Source: Tateyamaria omphalii | Lineage (GTDB): Bacteria > Pseudomonadota > Alphaproteobacteria > Rhodobacterales > Rhodobacteraceae | DNA: 64,000 nucleotides | Assembly: GCF_001969365.1 (NCBI RefSeq) | Contig: NZ_CP019312.1 | Location: forward strand, 1,550,001 to 1,614,000 | Reading direction: 5' to 3' | In this document: piece by piece, positions 45,187 through 54,106 of the stretch | Position numbering within the stretch: position 1 is the stretch's first letter | How the letters are laid out: each line of letters starts with the position of its first letter | The notes under the pieces: generated by a model | The model's database searches: none | What the model was told of the DNA's origin: nothing | Seen by the model: only the letters and a program-made list of their open reading frames with translations | Position numbers and translations under genes: made by a program

Positions 45187-45644
45187 GCGCTCCGGGTGTT
45201 TTTCTTGTTCATGGACTTCACGTCCAGAACTTCGGGGCTTTGTGCCTCGTGGGGGTGCTCTGCCCCGGCATAGACACGCAGGTTTGTCATGATCTGGCGG
45301 CTCAGACGGTTGCCGGGCAGCATCCGTTTCACAGCCAGGGTCACCACGCGCTCTGGGTGTGCGCCCTCAAGGATCTGTTCCTTGGTGCGCGACTTGATCC
45401 CGCCGGGGTGGCCGGTGTGCCAGTAGTGATGTTCCTGGCGCTTGTTGCCGGTCAACTGGATCTTGTCCGCGTTGACGATGATCACGTTGTCGCCACAGTC
45501 CATGTGGGGGGTGAAGGACGGCTTGTGCTTGCCACGCAGACGCATGGCGACGATCGAGGCAAGACGGCCCAGAACAACGCCCTCTGCGTCGATCAGGATC
45601 CATTTCTTGTCGATGTCCGCAGGTGTTGCGGTATAGGTTTTCAT
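45183..45644 (-). CDS. rplM: 50S ribosomal protein L13
   Basis: 153 residues. '[18 protein letters not shown]', '[20 protein letters not shown]', '[12 protein letters not shown]' and '[14 protein letters not shown]' are L13 signatures. First gene of the rplM-rpsI operon; the promoter should lie in the 170-bp divergent gap to the small membrane protein gene at 45815. Confidence 0.98.
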   Translation of the reverse strand: MKTYTATPADIDKKWILIDAEGVVLGRLASIVAMRLRGKHKPSFTPHMDCGDNVIIVNADKIQLTGNKRQEHHYWHTGHPGGIKSRTKEQILEGAHPERVVTLAVKRMLPGNRLSRQIMTNLRVYAGAEHPHEAQSPEVLDVKSMNKKNTRSA

Positions 45645-45814
45645 TGCGGTTCGTCCCTTGAAGGGTGGAAATTCGGATTGCGCGGTTATACAGCAGGGTC
45701 AGAGCGCGTCAACTGCGGACGCGCGGTTTTTATGAAGCAAAAACAAATGCTTGAAAATAAGGTATCATATTACCCCAAATATCAGCGCAGTTCTCAGCAC
45801 AGTTCGTTGACCCA

Positions 45815-46132
45815 ATGCTGACCGGACTCGCTGCCCCTGCCCTTGCCACAGTGGTCCTGTTCATGCTGGCCACGGCTGTTGGCGTGCCCGTGATGCGAAA
45901 GCTGATCATTGTCTACGAGGCTAAACACGAGCTCAAGCACGGCTCCGCTGGGTGGCTGCGGTCGCTGCGCGGCTGGTCGATGGTGGCGTTCTGGCTGATG
46001 ACGACCTGGTTCATCGCGACGATCTTTGGCGACTGGGCCGCCAATGGCGATCTTGATGCTGCCATTGACCGGGGCTGGTTGCGCTTGCGCATTCTGCTTG
46101 AGATCGCGATGGCGATCATGGAGTCGGACTGA
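45815..46132 (+). CDS. Small membrane protein, unknown function
   Basis: 105 residues with a first hydrophobic segment 'APALATVVLFMLATAVGVPV', a charged stretch, then a second 'WSMVAFWLMTTWFIATIF'. No family recognised. The stop overlaps the ATG of the zinc-ribbon gene (TGATG), so the pair is translationally coupled and the two proteins probably act together at the inner membrane. Confidence 0.65.
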   Translation: MLTGLAAPALATVVLFMLATAVGVPVMRKLIIVYEAKHELKHGSAGWLRSLRGWSMVAFWLMTTWFIATIFGDWAANGDLDAAIDRGWLRLRILLEIAMAIMESD

Positions 46133-47178
46133 TGGACGACCTGAGCGTTGCGCAGTCCGAATTGCAATGCGCCAATTGCGCGGGGCAGTGCATCTATGAT
46201 CCGGCGCAACAGGCGCTCGTTTGTACAAGTTGCGCAACGCGGTACGGGCTGGAAACCGACAAGGATGCAGAGGCGGCGCGCGAGTTCGACTTTGACCCAG
46301 TGGGGCCAAACACGGACGTGCCCGTTGTCGAGGAAACCCGTGTGCATCATTGCCAGACCTGCGGCGGCGATGTGGTGTTTGTGGGCCAGACGCTGTCCGA
46401 ACGCTGCGCCTATTGCGACGGGCCGGTGGTACTGGCCACCAGCGACACGGGCTACCGGACAAAGGCGCTGATCCCCTTCCGCGTGCCCGAAAGAGATGCG
46501 CAGGTGGCCGCGCTTGCTTGGGTTGCCAAGCGATGGGCCGCGCCCGCAGACCTGAAGGCCGTGGTGTCCAAGGGTCGGGTGGCCGGTCTGTACGTCCCGT
46601 TCTGGACCTTCGACAGCGAAGAGGCTGTCAGCTATTGGGCGAAATACACGGTCAGGCGCAACAAGCGCAGCGTGACACGTCGGACATCCGGCGCATTCCG
46701 CATCCGGTTTGACGATCTGTTGGTCCCCGCGTCGCCCCACGTCACGCCGCTGATCCGCGACGGCATCCTGCATGACTTCGACCCGCGACGCCTGCGCTCC
46801 TACCGCCCTGGCTATCTTGCCGGGTTCGGAGCAGAACGGCACCACCAATCGGTGGCCGAAGGACTGCGGGCCAATGCCGACGACAAGGACCTGCTGATCC
46901 GCAACCGGATCAAGGGGCATGTAAACAAGCGCGGCGTACATGATGTCCGCTATTCCACGGACACGACGGGGATCCGGTATCGCCGCATTCTGCTGCCCGT
47001 TTGGATCCTGCACTATAAATACAACGACGACGCGATGAAGGTTGTCGTCTGCGGCATGCAGGGGCGGACCTATGGTGAGCGTCCGTTCTCGTGGCTGAAA
47101 CTGGCGGGGTATGCTGCCGTTTTGTCGGCCCTCATCATCGCGTTTGGTCTGGCTTGGGGCGCTGGCGGGCTGCTCTAA
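46132..47178 (+). CDS. Membrane protein with two zinc ribbons
   Basis: 348 residues. Two CxxC-CxxC zinc ribbons lie at about residues 13-40 ('CANCAGQC', 'CTSCATRY') and 76-96 ('CQTCGGDVVF', 'CAYCDGPV'). A middle domain ('LYVPFWTFDSEEAVSYWAKYT', 'YRRILLPVWILHYKYNDDAMK') is followed by one C-terminal membrane helix. This resembles proteins sometimes annotated as TFIIB-type zinc-ribbon or primosomal-N'-like proteins; no helicase motif is present, so a role in replication is not supported. It overlaps the convergent MocR gene by 4 bp. Confidence 0.75.
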   Translation: MDDLSVAQSELQCANCAGQCIYDPAQQALVCTSCATRYGLETDKDAEAAREFDFDPVGPNTDVPVVEETRVHHCQTCGGDVVFVGQTLSERCAYCDGPVVLATSDTGYRTKALIPFRVPERDAQVAALAWVAKRWAAPADLKAVVSKGRVAGLYVPFWTFDSEEAVSYWAKYTVRRNKRSVTRRTSGAFRIRFDDLLVPASPHVTPLIRDGILHDFDPRRLRSYRPGYLAGFGAERHHQSVAEGLRANADDKDLLIRNRIKGHVNKRGVHDVRYSTDTTGIRYRRILLPVWILHYKYNDDAMKVVVCGMQGRTYGERPFSWLKLAGYAAVLSALIIAFGLAWGAGGLL

Positions 47179-48590
47179 ACACCGATCTGGTCGGGCGGGT
47201 TGTCCAGCAAATCACGCAGACGTTCGATGGCCGCCTCAAAGGATTGAAGACTGACGCCCGCGTTGATCGCAATGCGCACGGCGTGCGGGGTGCGCGCATC
47301 ACGGCAGGCGTAATCCTCGGCCGCACGAATCCCGACACCGTGTTGCGCGGCGGCTTGCACAAAGGCGCCTGCCCGCCACCCTTCGGGCAGATGCAACCAC
47401 AGGAACGGCACATCCTTGCGCCAGATGATGTCGTAGCCGCCTAGGATGTTGACCGCCCGCTGGACATAGGTGCCGATCCCCTGGCGCGCATCTGCCATCA
47501 GCCCGGGCAGGTCGCGGTGCACAAGAAGCGATGCAAAAAGGTCCGTCATGGGCGTGGCAAGGCCAAAGAATGAATACTCCGCCGTCCGTCGAAGCACATT
47601 GGCCCGCCCCTTTGGCGTCACCGCAATGCCAAGCCGCAGCGACGGCGTGATGGATTTGGAGATCGAGGAAATGTACCAAGTGCGCTCTGGTACAATCATC
47701 CGGTAGCTGGGGGCCTGCGCCTGTCCCAACCTGTAACAATCGTCTTCAAGGATCTGCAGGTCCTGCCGTTTCGCCACTTCCGCCAGCGCTTCGCGCCGAT
47801 AAGCCGGGGTAAACCCGCAGGTCGGGTTGTGTACTTCCGGTGACGTGCAGAAGATTTGCGCATCATGCGCCTTGGCCGCGGCGTCCAACGCTTCGGGAAT
47901 GACACCCTGGCTGTCCATCTCGACCGGAATGACATCAGCGCGCAGCAGCTCTGCCGCCCGTCGAAAACCTGGGTACGCCAGATCCTCGACAAGAATTGCT
48001 GGTCGCCGCCCCTTTAGAAGCGCTTGAAACACCAACAGAATCGCGTTTTGCCCGCCATTGGCCAGCACGATGTCGTCGGGCCCGAACGATCCAATCGGTG
48101 CACCCGCAAGCCATGCCGCCGCCGCCGTGCGTGCGGGCCCGCCGCCCGCGCGGGTCGGATAGTGCATCATGCCGGATGGCGGATCTTGGGCCACCTCCGC
48201 CAGAAGCCTGCGGATCAGCGTCGCCTGGCCAACACTCGGCAGGTGCGGCGAGAATAGGTTTACGTTCCAGGTTTGCGCTTCGGAATTGTGCGTGGTGCTG
48301 TCCACTTCAATCGGGACATCAGCGTAAAGCGGCCCCTTTTCATCGGGTTGCGCAACAAAGGTTCCACGCCCGACTTCGGCCATCAACGTGCCGTCATCGG
48401 TCAGCATGGTATAGGCGCGCGCGACGGTGCCCGGTGTAATGCCCAAGCTCCAGGCGAGGTCGCGCACCGGTGGCAGCTTGTCCCCCGGCGTCAGATCGTG
48501 ATCCGAGATGCGCTGGCGGATCACCTGCATCACGGCCTTGTACTTCGGTCCCTGCCCGTCCAGCAGTTCTGGCGACCAAATTGTATTCAT
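47175..48590 (-). CDS. MocR-type GntR regulator with aminotransferase domain
   Basis: 471 residues. N-terminal winged helix of the GntR type ('YKAVMQVIRQRISDHDLTPG', 'LAWSLGITPGTVARAYTML') is fused to a fold-type I aminotransferase domain; the PLP lysine lies in 'YISSISKSITPSLRLG', and 'ILEDDCYRLGQ' holds the pyridine-N Asp. Such regulators sense PLP or amino compounds and usually control an adjacent gene; here a DUF1127 gene is divergent, with shared repeats between them. Confidence 0.93.
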   Translation of the reverse strand: MNTIWSPELLDGQGPKYKAVMQVIRQRISDHDLTPGDKLPPVRDLAWSLGITPGTVARAYTMLTDDGTLMAEVGRGTFVAQPDEKGPLYADVPIEVDSTTHNSEAQTWNVNLFSPHLPSVGQATLIRRLLAEVAQDPPSGMMHYPTRAGGGPARTAAAAWLAGAPIGSFGPDDIVLANGGQNAILLVFQALLKGRRPAILVEDLAYPGFRRAAELLRADVIPVEMDSQGVIPEALDAAAKAHDAQIFCTSPEVHNPTCGFTPAYRREALAEVAKRQDLQILEDDCYRLGQAQAPSYRMIVPERTWYISSISKSITPSLRLGIAVTPKGRANVLRRTAEYSFFGLATPMTDLFASLLVHRDLPGLMADARQGIGTYVQRAVNILGGYDIIWRKDVPFLWLHLPEGWRAGAFVQAAAQHGVGIRAAEDYACRDARTPHAVRIAINAGVSLQSFEAAIERLRDLLDNPPDQIGV

Positions 48591-48670
48591 TACAATGTTT
48601 CCGTAGCGTTAGTCGAATTGGAATTGTATCACTAAACCATGGCAAATACGCCATATTGTGTCAATACAAT
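48580..48670. promoter_or_regulatory. Candidate MocR operator with repeated ATTGTAT/ATACAAT boxes
   Basis: Between the divergent MocR and DUF1127 genes: an inverted repeat ATTGTA-N5-TACAAT (48580-48596, covering the MocR start codon), ATTGTAT (48623-48629) and ATACAAT (48664-48670). Three boxes in a short AT-rich interval fit multi-site MocR/PdxR binding; taggag before the DUF1127 ATG is its RBS. Confidence 0.55.
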
Positions 48671-48683
48671 TTAGGAGATTCCC

Positions 48684-48917
48684 ATGACACATCACATGCA
48701 AACGCCCGCTTCGCACTTGGCCTACCTGACTGCGCAAAACCGCATTCCAGCCGCCTCGGTCCTCGCGCTGCACGTTGCCGTGATGCTGTCAAAATGGGCC
48801 ATGCGCCGCAGAACACGGTTGTCCTTGCGCACCCTGGACCCGCACATTCTGCGCGACATCGGGCTGACACAAGCCGAGGCTGACTTTGAAGCGCGGCGTG
48901 TGTTCTGGCGGATGTGA
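48684..48917 (+). CDS. DUF1127 domain protein, 77 aa
   Basis: 77 residues from ATG 48684. The C-terminal half is the DUF1127 motif: 'RLSLRTLDPHILRDIGLTQA' followed by 'EADFEARRVFW'. The N-terminal helix is hydrophobic ('ASVLALHVAVMLSKWAMRR'). DUF1127 proteins are small, arginine-rich and linked in alphaproteobacteria to phosphate or nitrogen metabolism and sRNA turnover. A good terminator follows. Expression is probably governed by the divergent MocR regulator. Confidence 0.85.
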   Translation: MTHHMQTPASHLAYLTAQNRIPAASVLALHVAVMLSKWAMRRRTRLSLRTLDPHILRDIGLTQAEADFEARRVFWRM

Positions 48918-48949
48918 CATCCCCGTGGCGTCTGCCAGACCTCTTCCTT

Positions 48950-48988
48950 TGGCCGGGTTCAGGGACTTCCCTGGCTCGGCCATTTTTT
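48950..48988 (+). terminator. Rho-independent terminator after the DUF1127 gene
   Basis: TGGCCG and CAGGGA pair with TCCCTG and CGGCCA around a short loop, with a small internal mismatch, followed by TTTTTT (48983-48988). It overlaps the 3' end of the convergent PaaI gene. Confidence 0.8.
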
Positions 48989-49424
48989 ATGATGGAAGAT
49001 CAACGCCCTGCGGCGGAATGGCGTATGTCAGGCTGGCGCGGGCAACGGGTTTTTCGTCCCCTTCCGAGAACAGCAGCGCGTCCGTCACCGACAATTGCTT
49101 GCCCAGTTTCAGCAACCGCCCGTGTGCGATCAGATCAACACCAGCCCGTGGTTTGCGCATGAAGTCGATGGAACAATTGGTCGTCACGGCCAGCGCGCGC
49201 GGCCCAATATGCGCGAGCGTCACCATATAGGCGGTCACGTCCGCCAGCCCGAACATCGCCGGACCGGAAACTGTGCCACCCGGTCGCAAATGCCGGTCGG
49301 ACACCAAAAGGCGCAACACGACCCCCTCTTCCGTCACCTCTTCGACATGAAACTCTCCGGCGACTTCCAAAAACACCTTTTGCAGAAACGCGTTCATTTC
49401 AGACGCGGTCATCACAACGGCCAT
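48987..49424 (-). CDS. PaaI family hotdog-fold thioesterase
   Basis: 145 residues, hotdog fold: 'RHLRPGGTVSGPAMFGLADV' is the typical PaaI-like 'G..G..SG...F.LAD' helix, and the strands 'TTNCSIDFMRKPRAGVDLIA' and 'ASLTYAIPP' fit. Predicted acyl-CoA thioesterase, probably on aromatic or medium-chain acyl-CoA. Divergent from the enoyl-CoA hydratase across about 57 bp, which suggests a shared role in acyl-CoA metabolism. Confidence 0.88.
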   Translation of the reverse strand: MAVVMTASEMNAFLQKVFLEVAGEFHVEEVTEEGVVLRLLVSDRHLRPGGTVSGPAMFGLADVTAYMVTLAHIGPRALAVTTNCSIDFMRKPRAGVDLIAHGRLLKLGKQLSVTDALLFSEGDEKPVARASLTYAIPPQGVDLPS

Positions 49425-49481
49425 GCTTTTCCTTCCCCTGTCCCTGCCCTAGGGTGAGCCGCAAAAGAATGGGAGGGCAAG

Positions 49482-50267
49482 ATGGCAATTCTGGAACGTG
49501 AGGTCACGGGGGCGGTGGCGCACCTGCGCTTGAACGCGCCGGATCGGTTGAATGCGCTGTCGGATGAAATGATCGCGGAACTGCATGGCGCCCTTGATGA
49601 CGTAGCCAGTGACAGCACAGTCCGGGCGGTCATCCTATCCGGTGTGGGCAAGGCGTTTTGCGCGGGCCACGATCTGAAGCAGATGACCGCGGGACGGCAG
49701 GCTGCAGATGGCGGCGCCGCTTATTTCAAGGATTTGTTCGACCGCTGTGCCGCGATGATGGCGCGGGTGCAATCCATGCCGCAGCCGGTCATCGCACAGG
49801 TGCATGGCATCGCGACCGCGGCAGGCTGCCAATTGGTCGCCACATGCGATCTGGCCGTGGCCGCACATGGCACACGCTTCGGCGTCAATGGCGTGAACAT
49901 TGGCCTCTTTTGCTCGACCCCAATGGTCGCGCTCAGCCGCAACATTCCGCGCAAACAGGCCTTCGAAATGTTAACAACCGGTGACTTCATCGAAGCGGAC
50001 CGGGCCGTCGAACTGGGCCTTGTTAACCATGCAGTGCCACAGCACGATCTGGCCAGCACCGCGGAAGACTTGGCCAATCGCATTGCGTCCAAGCTGGGCA
50101 GCGCGGTCAAGATCGGCAAGCACGCGTTCTATGAACAGTTGCAGATGCCAGTGGCCCAAGCCTATGCCTATACGGGTGAAGTGATGGTCACAAATATGCT
50201 GAACCCCGACACAGCCGAAGGTATCGACGCCTTTATCGAAAAACGCCCACCCGATTGGTCACAATAG
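49482..50267 (+). CDS. Enoyl-CoA hydratase/isomerase family protein
   Basis: 261 residues, RBS gggaggg. Crotonase fold with oxyanion holes 'LSGVGKAFCAGHDLKQM' and 'VHGIATAAGCQLVATCDLAV', then 'FGVNGVNIGLFCSTP' and 'MLTTGDFIEADRAVELGLVN'. The usual catalytic Glu positions are not clearly conserved: the second hole has Ala-Ala-Gly-Cys where hydratases have Gly-Gly-Gly-Glu-like sequence. It may therefore be an isomerase, ligase-like or hydrolase-type crotonase. Confidence 0.85.
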   Translation: MAILEREVTGAVAHLRLNAPDRLNALSDEMIAELHGALDDVASDSTVRAVILSGVGKAFCAGHDLKQMTAGRQAADGGAAYFKDLFDRCAAMMARVQSMPQPVIAQVHGIATAAGCQLVATCDLAVAAHGTRFGVNGVNIGLFCSTPMVALSRNIPRKQAFEMLTTGDFIEADRAVELGLVNHAVPQHDLASTAEDLANRIASKLGSAVKIGKHAFYEQLQMPVAQAYAYTGEVMVTNMLNPDTAEGIDAFIEKRPPDWSQ

Positions 50268-50511
50268 ATCGCTAAAATCCGACACGACTTTCGGTTGTTT
50301 CCAAATCGTCACCCGACTATTTCCAAATCACCGCTGGCAATTTGGGCGCAAATAAGGCATAAATTAGACACGGTTAACCAACCGATGACGATTTTGGGTC
50401 GCCGTGTGCGGAAGGTCCCTCCAGGTCAGCCTCTCTCTGACCGACCATTCCCGCAGCGGCGACCCCAAAACCCTCCTTGCAAAACTGGATGTAAAACACG
50501 CTAAAGCGGGC

Positions 50512-50661
50512 CTAAGGTGTCGGCGCACACATATCCACCTGCAGATCCTGCACCGGATCATCTGGCGCGCACGCCTGGCCAGAAATCGGATATCTGTCCG
50601 GTTCGCCACATGCAGCCAAACAGACCAGGGCCACAATCATAAAAGCAGTCTTTGCATGCAT
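50512..50661 (-). CDS. Small lipoprotein, 49 aa
   Basis: 49 residues from ATG 50661, RBS gaagga about 10 bases upstream. Lipoprotein signal peptide 'MHAKTAFMIVALVCLAACGE' with lipobox L-A-A-C at Cys18. The mature part is short: 'CGEPDRYPISGQACAPDDPV', then 'QDLQVDMCAPTP' and TAG (50514-50512). Cys31 and Cys44 may form a disulphide. The compact 'YP.SG..C...DPV.DL' pattern resembles small conserved Rhodobacterales lipoproteins from memory. Function unknown; it is divergent from trmFO. Confidence 0.7.
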   Translation of the reverse strand: MHAKTAFMIVALVCLAACGEPDRYPISGQACAPDDPVQDLQVDMCAPTP

Positions 50662-50778
50662 CGTAAGTCAGTCCTTCATTGCTTAATACTGCGGAATTAG
50701 CAGCACTACTGACGGCCGTATTGATCCAGATCAGTTCACGCCATTGCGCAGACAGACAGCTTGCCCTACATCCCCGGC

Positions 50779-52131
50779 ATGGCAGAAAAACTTCATATCG
50801 TGGGCGGCGGCATGGCCGGGTCCGAGGCCGCGTGGCAGGCCGGAAATATGGGCGTGCAGGTGGTGATCCACGAGATGCGGCCGAAGGTCGGCACATTCGC
50901 GCATCAGACCGGTCTGCTGGGCGAGATGGTGTGTTCAAACTCGTTCCGCTCGGATGACAGCGAACAGAACGCCGTCGGCCTCTTGCACTGGGAAATGCGG
51001 CAGGCCAACGGGCTGATCATGCAGACCGCGGACAAGCACCGCCTGCCCGCAGGTGGAGCACTGGCCGTAGACCGCGACCCATTTGCCCAATCTGTGACCG
51101 ATGCGCTGATAAAGCACCCGAACATCGCTGTGGAATATGGTGAAATCACCGCTTTGCCCGAGAGTGGCCAGTGGATCATTGCGACCGGCCCTTTGACGTC
51201 GTCCGCACTGGGGGCGGCCATCGCCAACGAGACCGGAGCCGAAGCGCTCGCCTTTTTCGACGCCATCGCACCCATCGTCTATTTCGACTCAATCAATATG
51301 GAAAAGGCTTGGATGCAGTCCCGCTATGACAAGGGCGAGACGGAAGAAGAGCGCACGGCCTACCTCAACTGCCCGATGGACAAGGCGCAATACGAGGCGT
51401 TTATCGACACCCTTCTGGCCGCTGACAAAACCGAATTTCACGAGGGTCAGACCGCAGGCTATTTCGACGGCTGTTTGCCCATCGAGGTCATGGCCGAGCG
51501 CGGCCGCGAAACCCTACGCCACGGTCCGATGAAACCCGTTGGCCTGACCAATCCGCATCAACCGGATGTGAAACCGTACGCTGTCGTCCAGTTGCGCCGC
51601 GACAATAAGCTGGGCACGCTTTACAATATTGTCGGCTTTCAGACCAAGATGAAGTACGGCGCGCAAACCGATGTTTTTAAATTAATTCCCGGTCTCGAGG
51701 ATGCGCGCTTTGCCCGGCTTGGCGGCATTCACCGCAATACGTTCCTGAATGCGCCAACTTTGCTGACGGCTGACATGCGCCTGAAATCGCGCCCCAATAT
51801 CCGCTTTGCAGGGCAGATCACCGGGGTCGAGGGGTATGTGGAATCCGCCGCCATGGGCCTCTTGGCAGGACGCGCAGCAGCCGTCGAAATCCTGGGCGGC
51901 GCGCTGGACATGCCACCGCACACCACGGCCATGGGCGCGCTGATCACCCACATCACGGGCGGCGCCGAGGCAAAGACCTTTCAGCCGATGAACGTGAACT
52001 TCGGCCTGTTTCCCCCGGTCGAAGGACTGCGCGGCGGACGCCGCGGGCGCAAGGACCGCTACAAGGCTTATACGGACCGGGCAAAGGCCGATTGGCTCAC
52101 ATGGCTGGCCCCGCAGGCTGCTGCGGCCTAG
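50779..52131 (+). CDS. trmFO: Methylenetetrahydrofolate-tRNA uracil-5-methyltransferase TrmFO
   Basis: 450 residues from ATG 50779; a TTG six codons upstream is less likely because the FAD motif sits close to the N-terminus. FAD-binding '[18 protein letters not shown]', '[13 protein letters not shown]' and '[15 protein letters not shown]' with family Cys residues, '[20 protein letters not shown]' and the C-terminal '[16 protein letters not shown]'. It methylates U54 of tRNA to T using methylene-THF, replacing TrmA in these bacteria. Confidence 0.96.
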   Translation: MAEKLHIVGGGMAGSEAAWQAGNMGVQVVIHEMRPKVGTFAHQTGLLGEMVCSNSFRSDDSEQNAVGLLHWEMRQANGLIMQTADKHRLPAGGALAVDRDPFAQSVTDALIKHPNIAVEYGEITALPESGQWIIATGPLTSSALGAAIANETGAEALAFFDAIAPIVYFDSINMEKAWMQSRYDKGETEEERTAYLNCPMDKAQYEAFIDTLLAADKTEFHEGQTAGYFDGCLPIEVMAERGRETLRHGPMKPVGLTNPHQPDVKPYAVVQLRRDNKLGTLYNIVGFQTKMKYGAQTDVFKLIPGLEDARFARLGGIHRNTFLNAPTLLTADMRLKSRPNIRFAGQITGVEGYVESAAMGLLAGRAAAVEILGGALDMPPHTTAMGALITHITGGAEAKTFQPMNVNFGLFPPVEGLRGGRRGRKDRYKAYTDRAKADWLTWLAPQAAAA

Positions 52132-52165
52132 ACGGGCGCCTACCCGGCCCGCTACTGTTACCAGC

Positions 52166-52771
52166 ATGACTGGATTTCTGGACAAGGCCTACAGCGCGCG
52201 CAACGCTGCCTCCACCCGTTCGCTCTACGACGATTGGGCGGCAAGCTATGACGCGGAAGTGCGCCAAAACGGCTACGCCACACCCGCTCGCTGTGCTGAA
52301 GCACTCAAAGCGCATGTGGACGATCTGTCCGCTCCCATACTGGATTTCGGCTGCGGCACCGGGCTGTCGGGCCTTGCGCTGAAACTCGCAGGCTTTGAGG
52401 TGATCGACGGGGTCGACCTGTCCAGCGAAATGCTGGACGGCGCGCGGACCAAGGGCGTGTACCGCACACTGGACCGGATCGAGGCGGGCGGTGCTTTGCC
52501 GCGCAATGGCTACACCGCCATGGCCGCCATCGGCGTGATTGGCGCAGGCGCTGCCCCTATCGACGTGCTACATCTGTTGATGCGGGCGCTGCCGCGCTCG
52601 GGCAAGCTGGTATTTTCGTTCAACGATCACGCGCTCGAAGACCCTGCGAACGAAGGTGGTATCGCCGAATGGACCGATTGTGGTGCCGCGCAACTCCTGT
52701 TCAAGGAACATGGCGACCACCTGCCCGGAATCGGACTGGAGTCCAACGTCTATGTCATCGAAAAGAAATGA
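52166..52771 (+). CDS. Class I SAM-dependent methyltransferase
   Basis: 201 residues. Motif I 'ILDFGCGTGLSGLAL', the acidic residue at 'DGVDLSSEML' and a later 'GKLVFSFNDHALED'. N-terminal 'RSLYDDWAASYDAEV' is common in the family. Substrate cannot be told. The stop overlaps the gluQ ATG (ATGA), and 34 bp separate it from trmFO, suggesting a trmFO-methyltransferase-gluQ transcription unit. Confidence 0.9.
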   Translation: MTGFLDKAYSARNAASTRSLYDDWAASYDAEVRQNGYATPARCAEALKAHVDDLSAPILDFGCGTGLSGLALKLAGFEVIDGVDLSSEMLDGARTKGVYRTLDRIEAGGALPRNGYTAMAAIGVIGAGAAPIDVLHLLMRALPRSGKLVFSFNDHALEDPANEGGIAEWTDCGAAQLLFKEHGDHLPGIGLESNVYVIEKK

Positions 52772-53637
52772 CCTTTGTCACGCGCTTTGCACCGTCGCCG
52801 ACGGGGCCACTGCATCTGGGTCATGCGTATTCCGCGCTTCTCGCCCACGAGATGGCGCGGGATGTAAATGGCACTTTCCTGTTGCGTATCGAAGACACTG
52901 ACACCAGCCGGGCACGCGTTGCGTGGGAAGAGCAAATCTACGACGACCTCGCCTGGCTTGGTCTGACATGGCGAACGCCGGTCCTGCGTCAGTCCGAGCA
53001 TCTGGAGCGGTACAATAGAGCACTGATGCAATTGGCGGCTGACGGGTTGGTATATCCCTGCTCGTGCCGGCGCAGCGACATTCGCGCTGCCCTGTCGGCC
53101 CCGCAGGAAGGGGTGATAGAACCGTCCGTTTATCCCGGCACATGTCGCCACCGCCAAATGTCCTCCCGCAAGCCGGGTGATGCACTGCGATTGAACATGG
53201 CCCGCGCGCTCGAGCGGTTAGAGGCGCCGCTGTCCTTCGTGGATACCGGTCCCATCCACACCGGAACCCACGCCATTGACCCCGATACCCTGCTACACCA
53301 GACCGGCGACGCCGTGCTCGGGCGCAAGGAAATCGAAACCGTGTCTTACGTCCTTGCCGCCGTGATCGACGACGCGGCCCAGGGCATCACCCACATCGTC
53401 CGCGGCGCAGATCTGTTCGACACCACACCCCTGCAAGTCGTTCTGCAACATCTGCTCGACCTTCCGACGCCCATTTACCACCATCACCGTCTGATCCGCG
53501 ACGACGCGGGCAAGCGGCTCGCCAAACGCGACGACGCGCGCGCCATCGCAAAATACCGGGCAGACTGCGCCACTCCGGACGACATCCGCGCTATGGTCGG
53601 TCTGCCTTCGCTGTTTGAAAAAAATCCTCGGGAGTGA
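52768..53637 (+). CDS. gluQ: Glutamyl-Q tRNA(Asp) synthetase
   Basis: 289 residues from ATG 52768 (MTFVTRFAPSPTGPL); the open frame upstream overlaps the methyltransferase. HIGH-type motif 'SPTGPLHLGHAYSALLA', KMSKS-like 'KRLAKRDDA', and the four-ligand zinc site 'YPCSCRR' with 'YPGTCRHR'. It lacks the anticodon-binding domain of GluRS, as GluQ-RS does. It glutamylates queuosine in tRNA-Asp. Confidence 0.94.
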   Translation: MTFVTRFAPSPTGPLHLGHAYSALLAHEMARDVNGTFLLRIEDTDTSRARVAWEEQIYDDLAWLGLTWRTPVLRQSEHLERYNRALMQLAADGLVYPCSCRRSDIRAALSAPQEGVIEPSVYPGTCRHRQMSSRKPGDALRLNMARALERLEAPLSFVDTGPIHTGTHAIDPDTLLHQTGDAVLGRKEIETVSYVLAAVIDDAAQGITHIVRGADLFDTTPLQVVLQHLLDLPTPIYHHHRLIRDDAGKRLAKRDDARAIAKYRADCATPDDIRAMVGLPSLFEKNPRE

Positions 53638-53668
53638 GGCGCACCGTGCCAAGAGGGCCGACAGCCCC

Positions 53669-54031
53669 CTAGATCATCGGCGCCATCAGCTCGACCTCGG
53701 ATCCATCAGTCACATCCGTGTAAAAGCAGGTCCGCCGCCCAGTGTGGCATGCCGCCCCGGTCTGGTGCACCAACATCAACAGACAATCGCGATCACAATC
53801 GACACGCAGGGACACCAGGTCCTGCACGTGGCCTGACGTATCACCTTTGACCCAAAACGACTGCCGCGACCGAGACCAGTAAGTCACCCGCCCCGTCTCC
53901 AGCGTCCGAGACACCGCTTCGGCATTCATCCAGGCCATCATCAGCACCTCGTAACTGGTGGCATCCTGTGCGATCGCCGGGATCAGGCCCTGGTCGTTAA
54001 ATTTCAAGCTGTTGGGATCAAAGGCCGACAT
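53669..54031 (-). CDS. hisI: Phosphoribosyl-AMP cyclohydrolase HisI
   Basis: 120 residues from ATG 54031 ([16 protein letters not shown]); upstream frame is not family-like. Metal and active-site motifs '[20 protein letters not shown]', '[20 protein letters not shown]' and 'GRRTCFY'. Only the cyclohydrolase domain, without fused HisE. Third step of histidine synthesis. Divergent from the NifU-like gene. Confidence 0.96.
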   Translation of the reverse strand: MSAFDPNSLKFNDQGLIPAIAQDATSYEVLMMAWMNAEAVSRTLETGRVTYWSRSRQSFWVKGDTSGHVQDLVSLRVDCDRDCLLMLVHQTGAACHTGRRTCFYTDVTDGSEVELMAPMI

Positions 54032-54106
54032 GGCAAAACCTTTTGCATCTGGGATCAAGGAGATTAAATATGTCCAAACCGAATATAACACCAGTGTGGA
54101 GGCGAT

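Noticed and set aside
50370..50380. TTAACC in the enoyl-CoA hydratase downstream region as a CtrA site
   Set aside because: The nearest partner TTAG is at 6-bp, not 7-bp, spacing.
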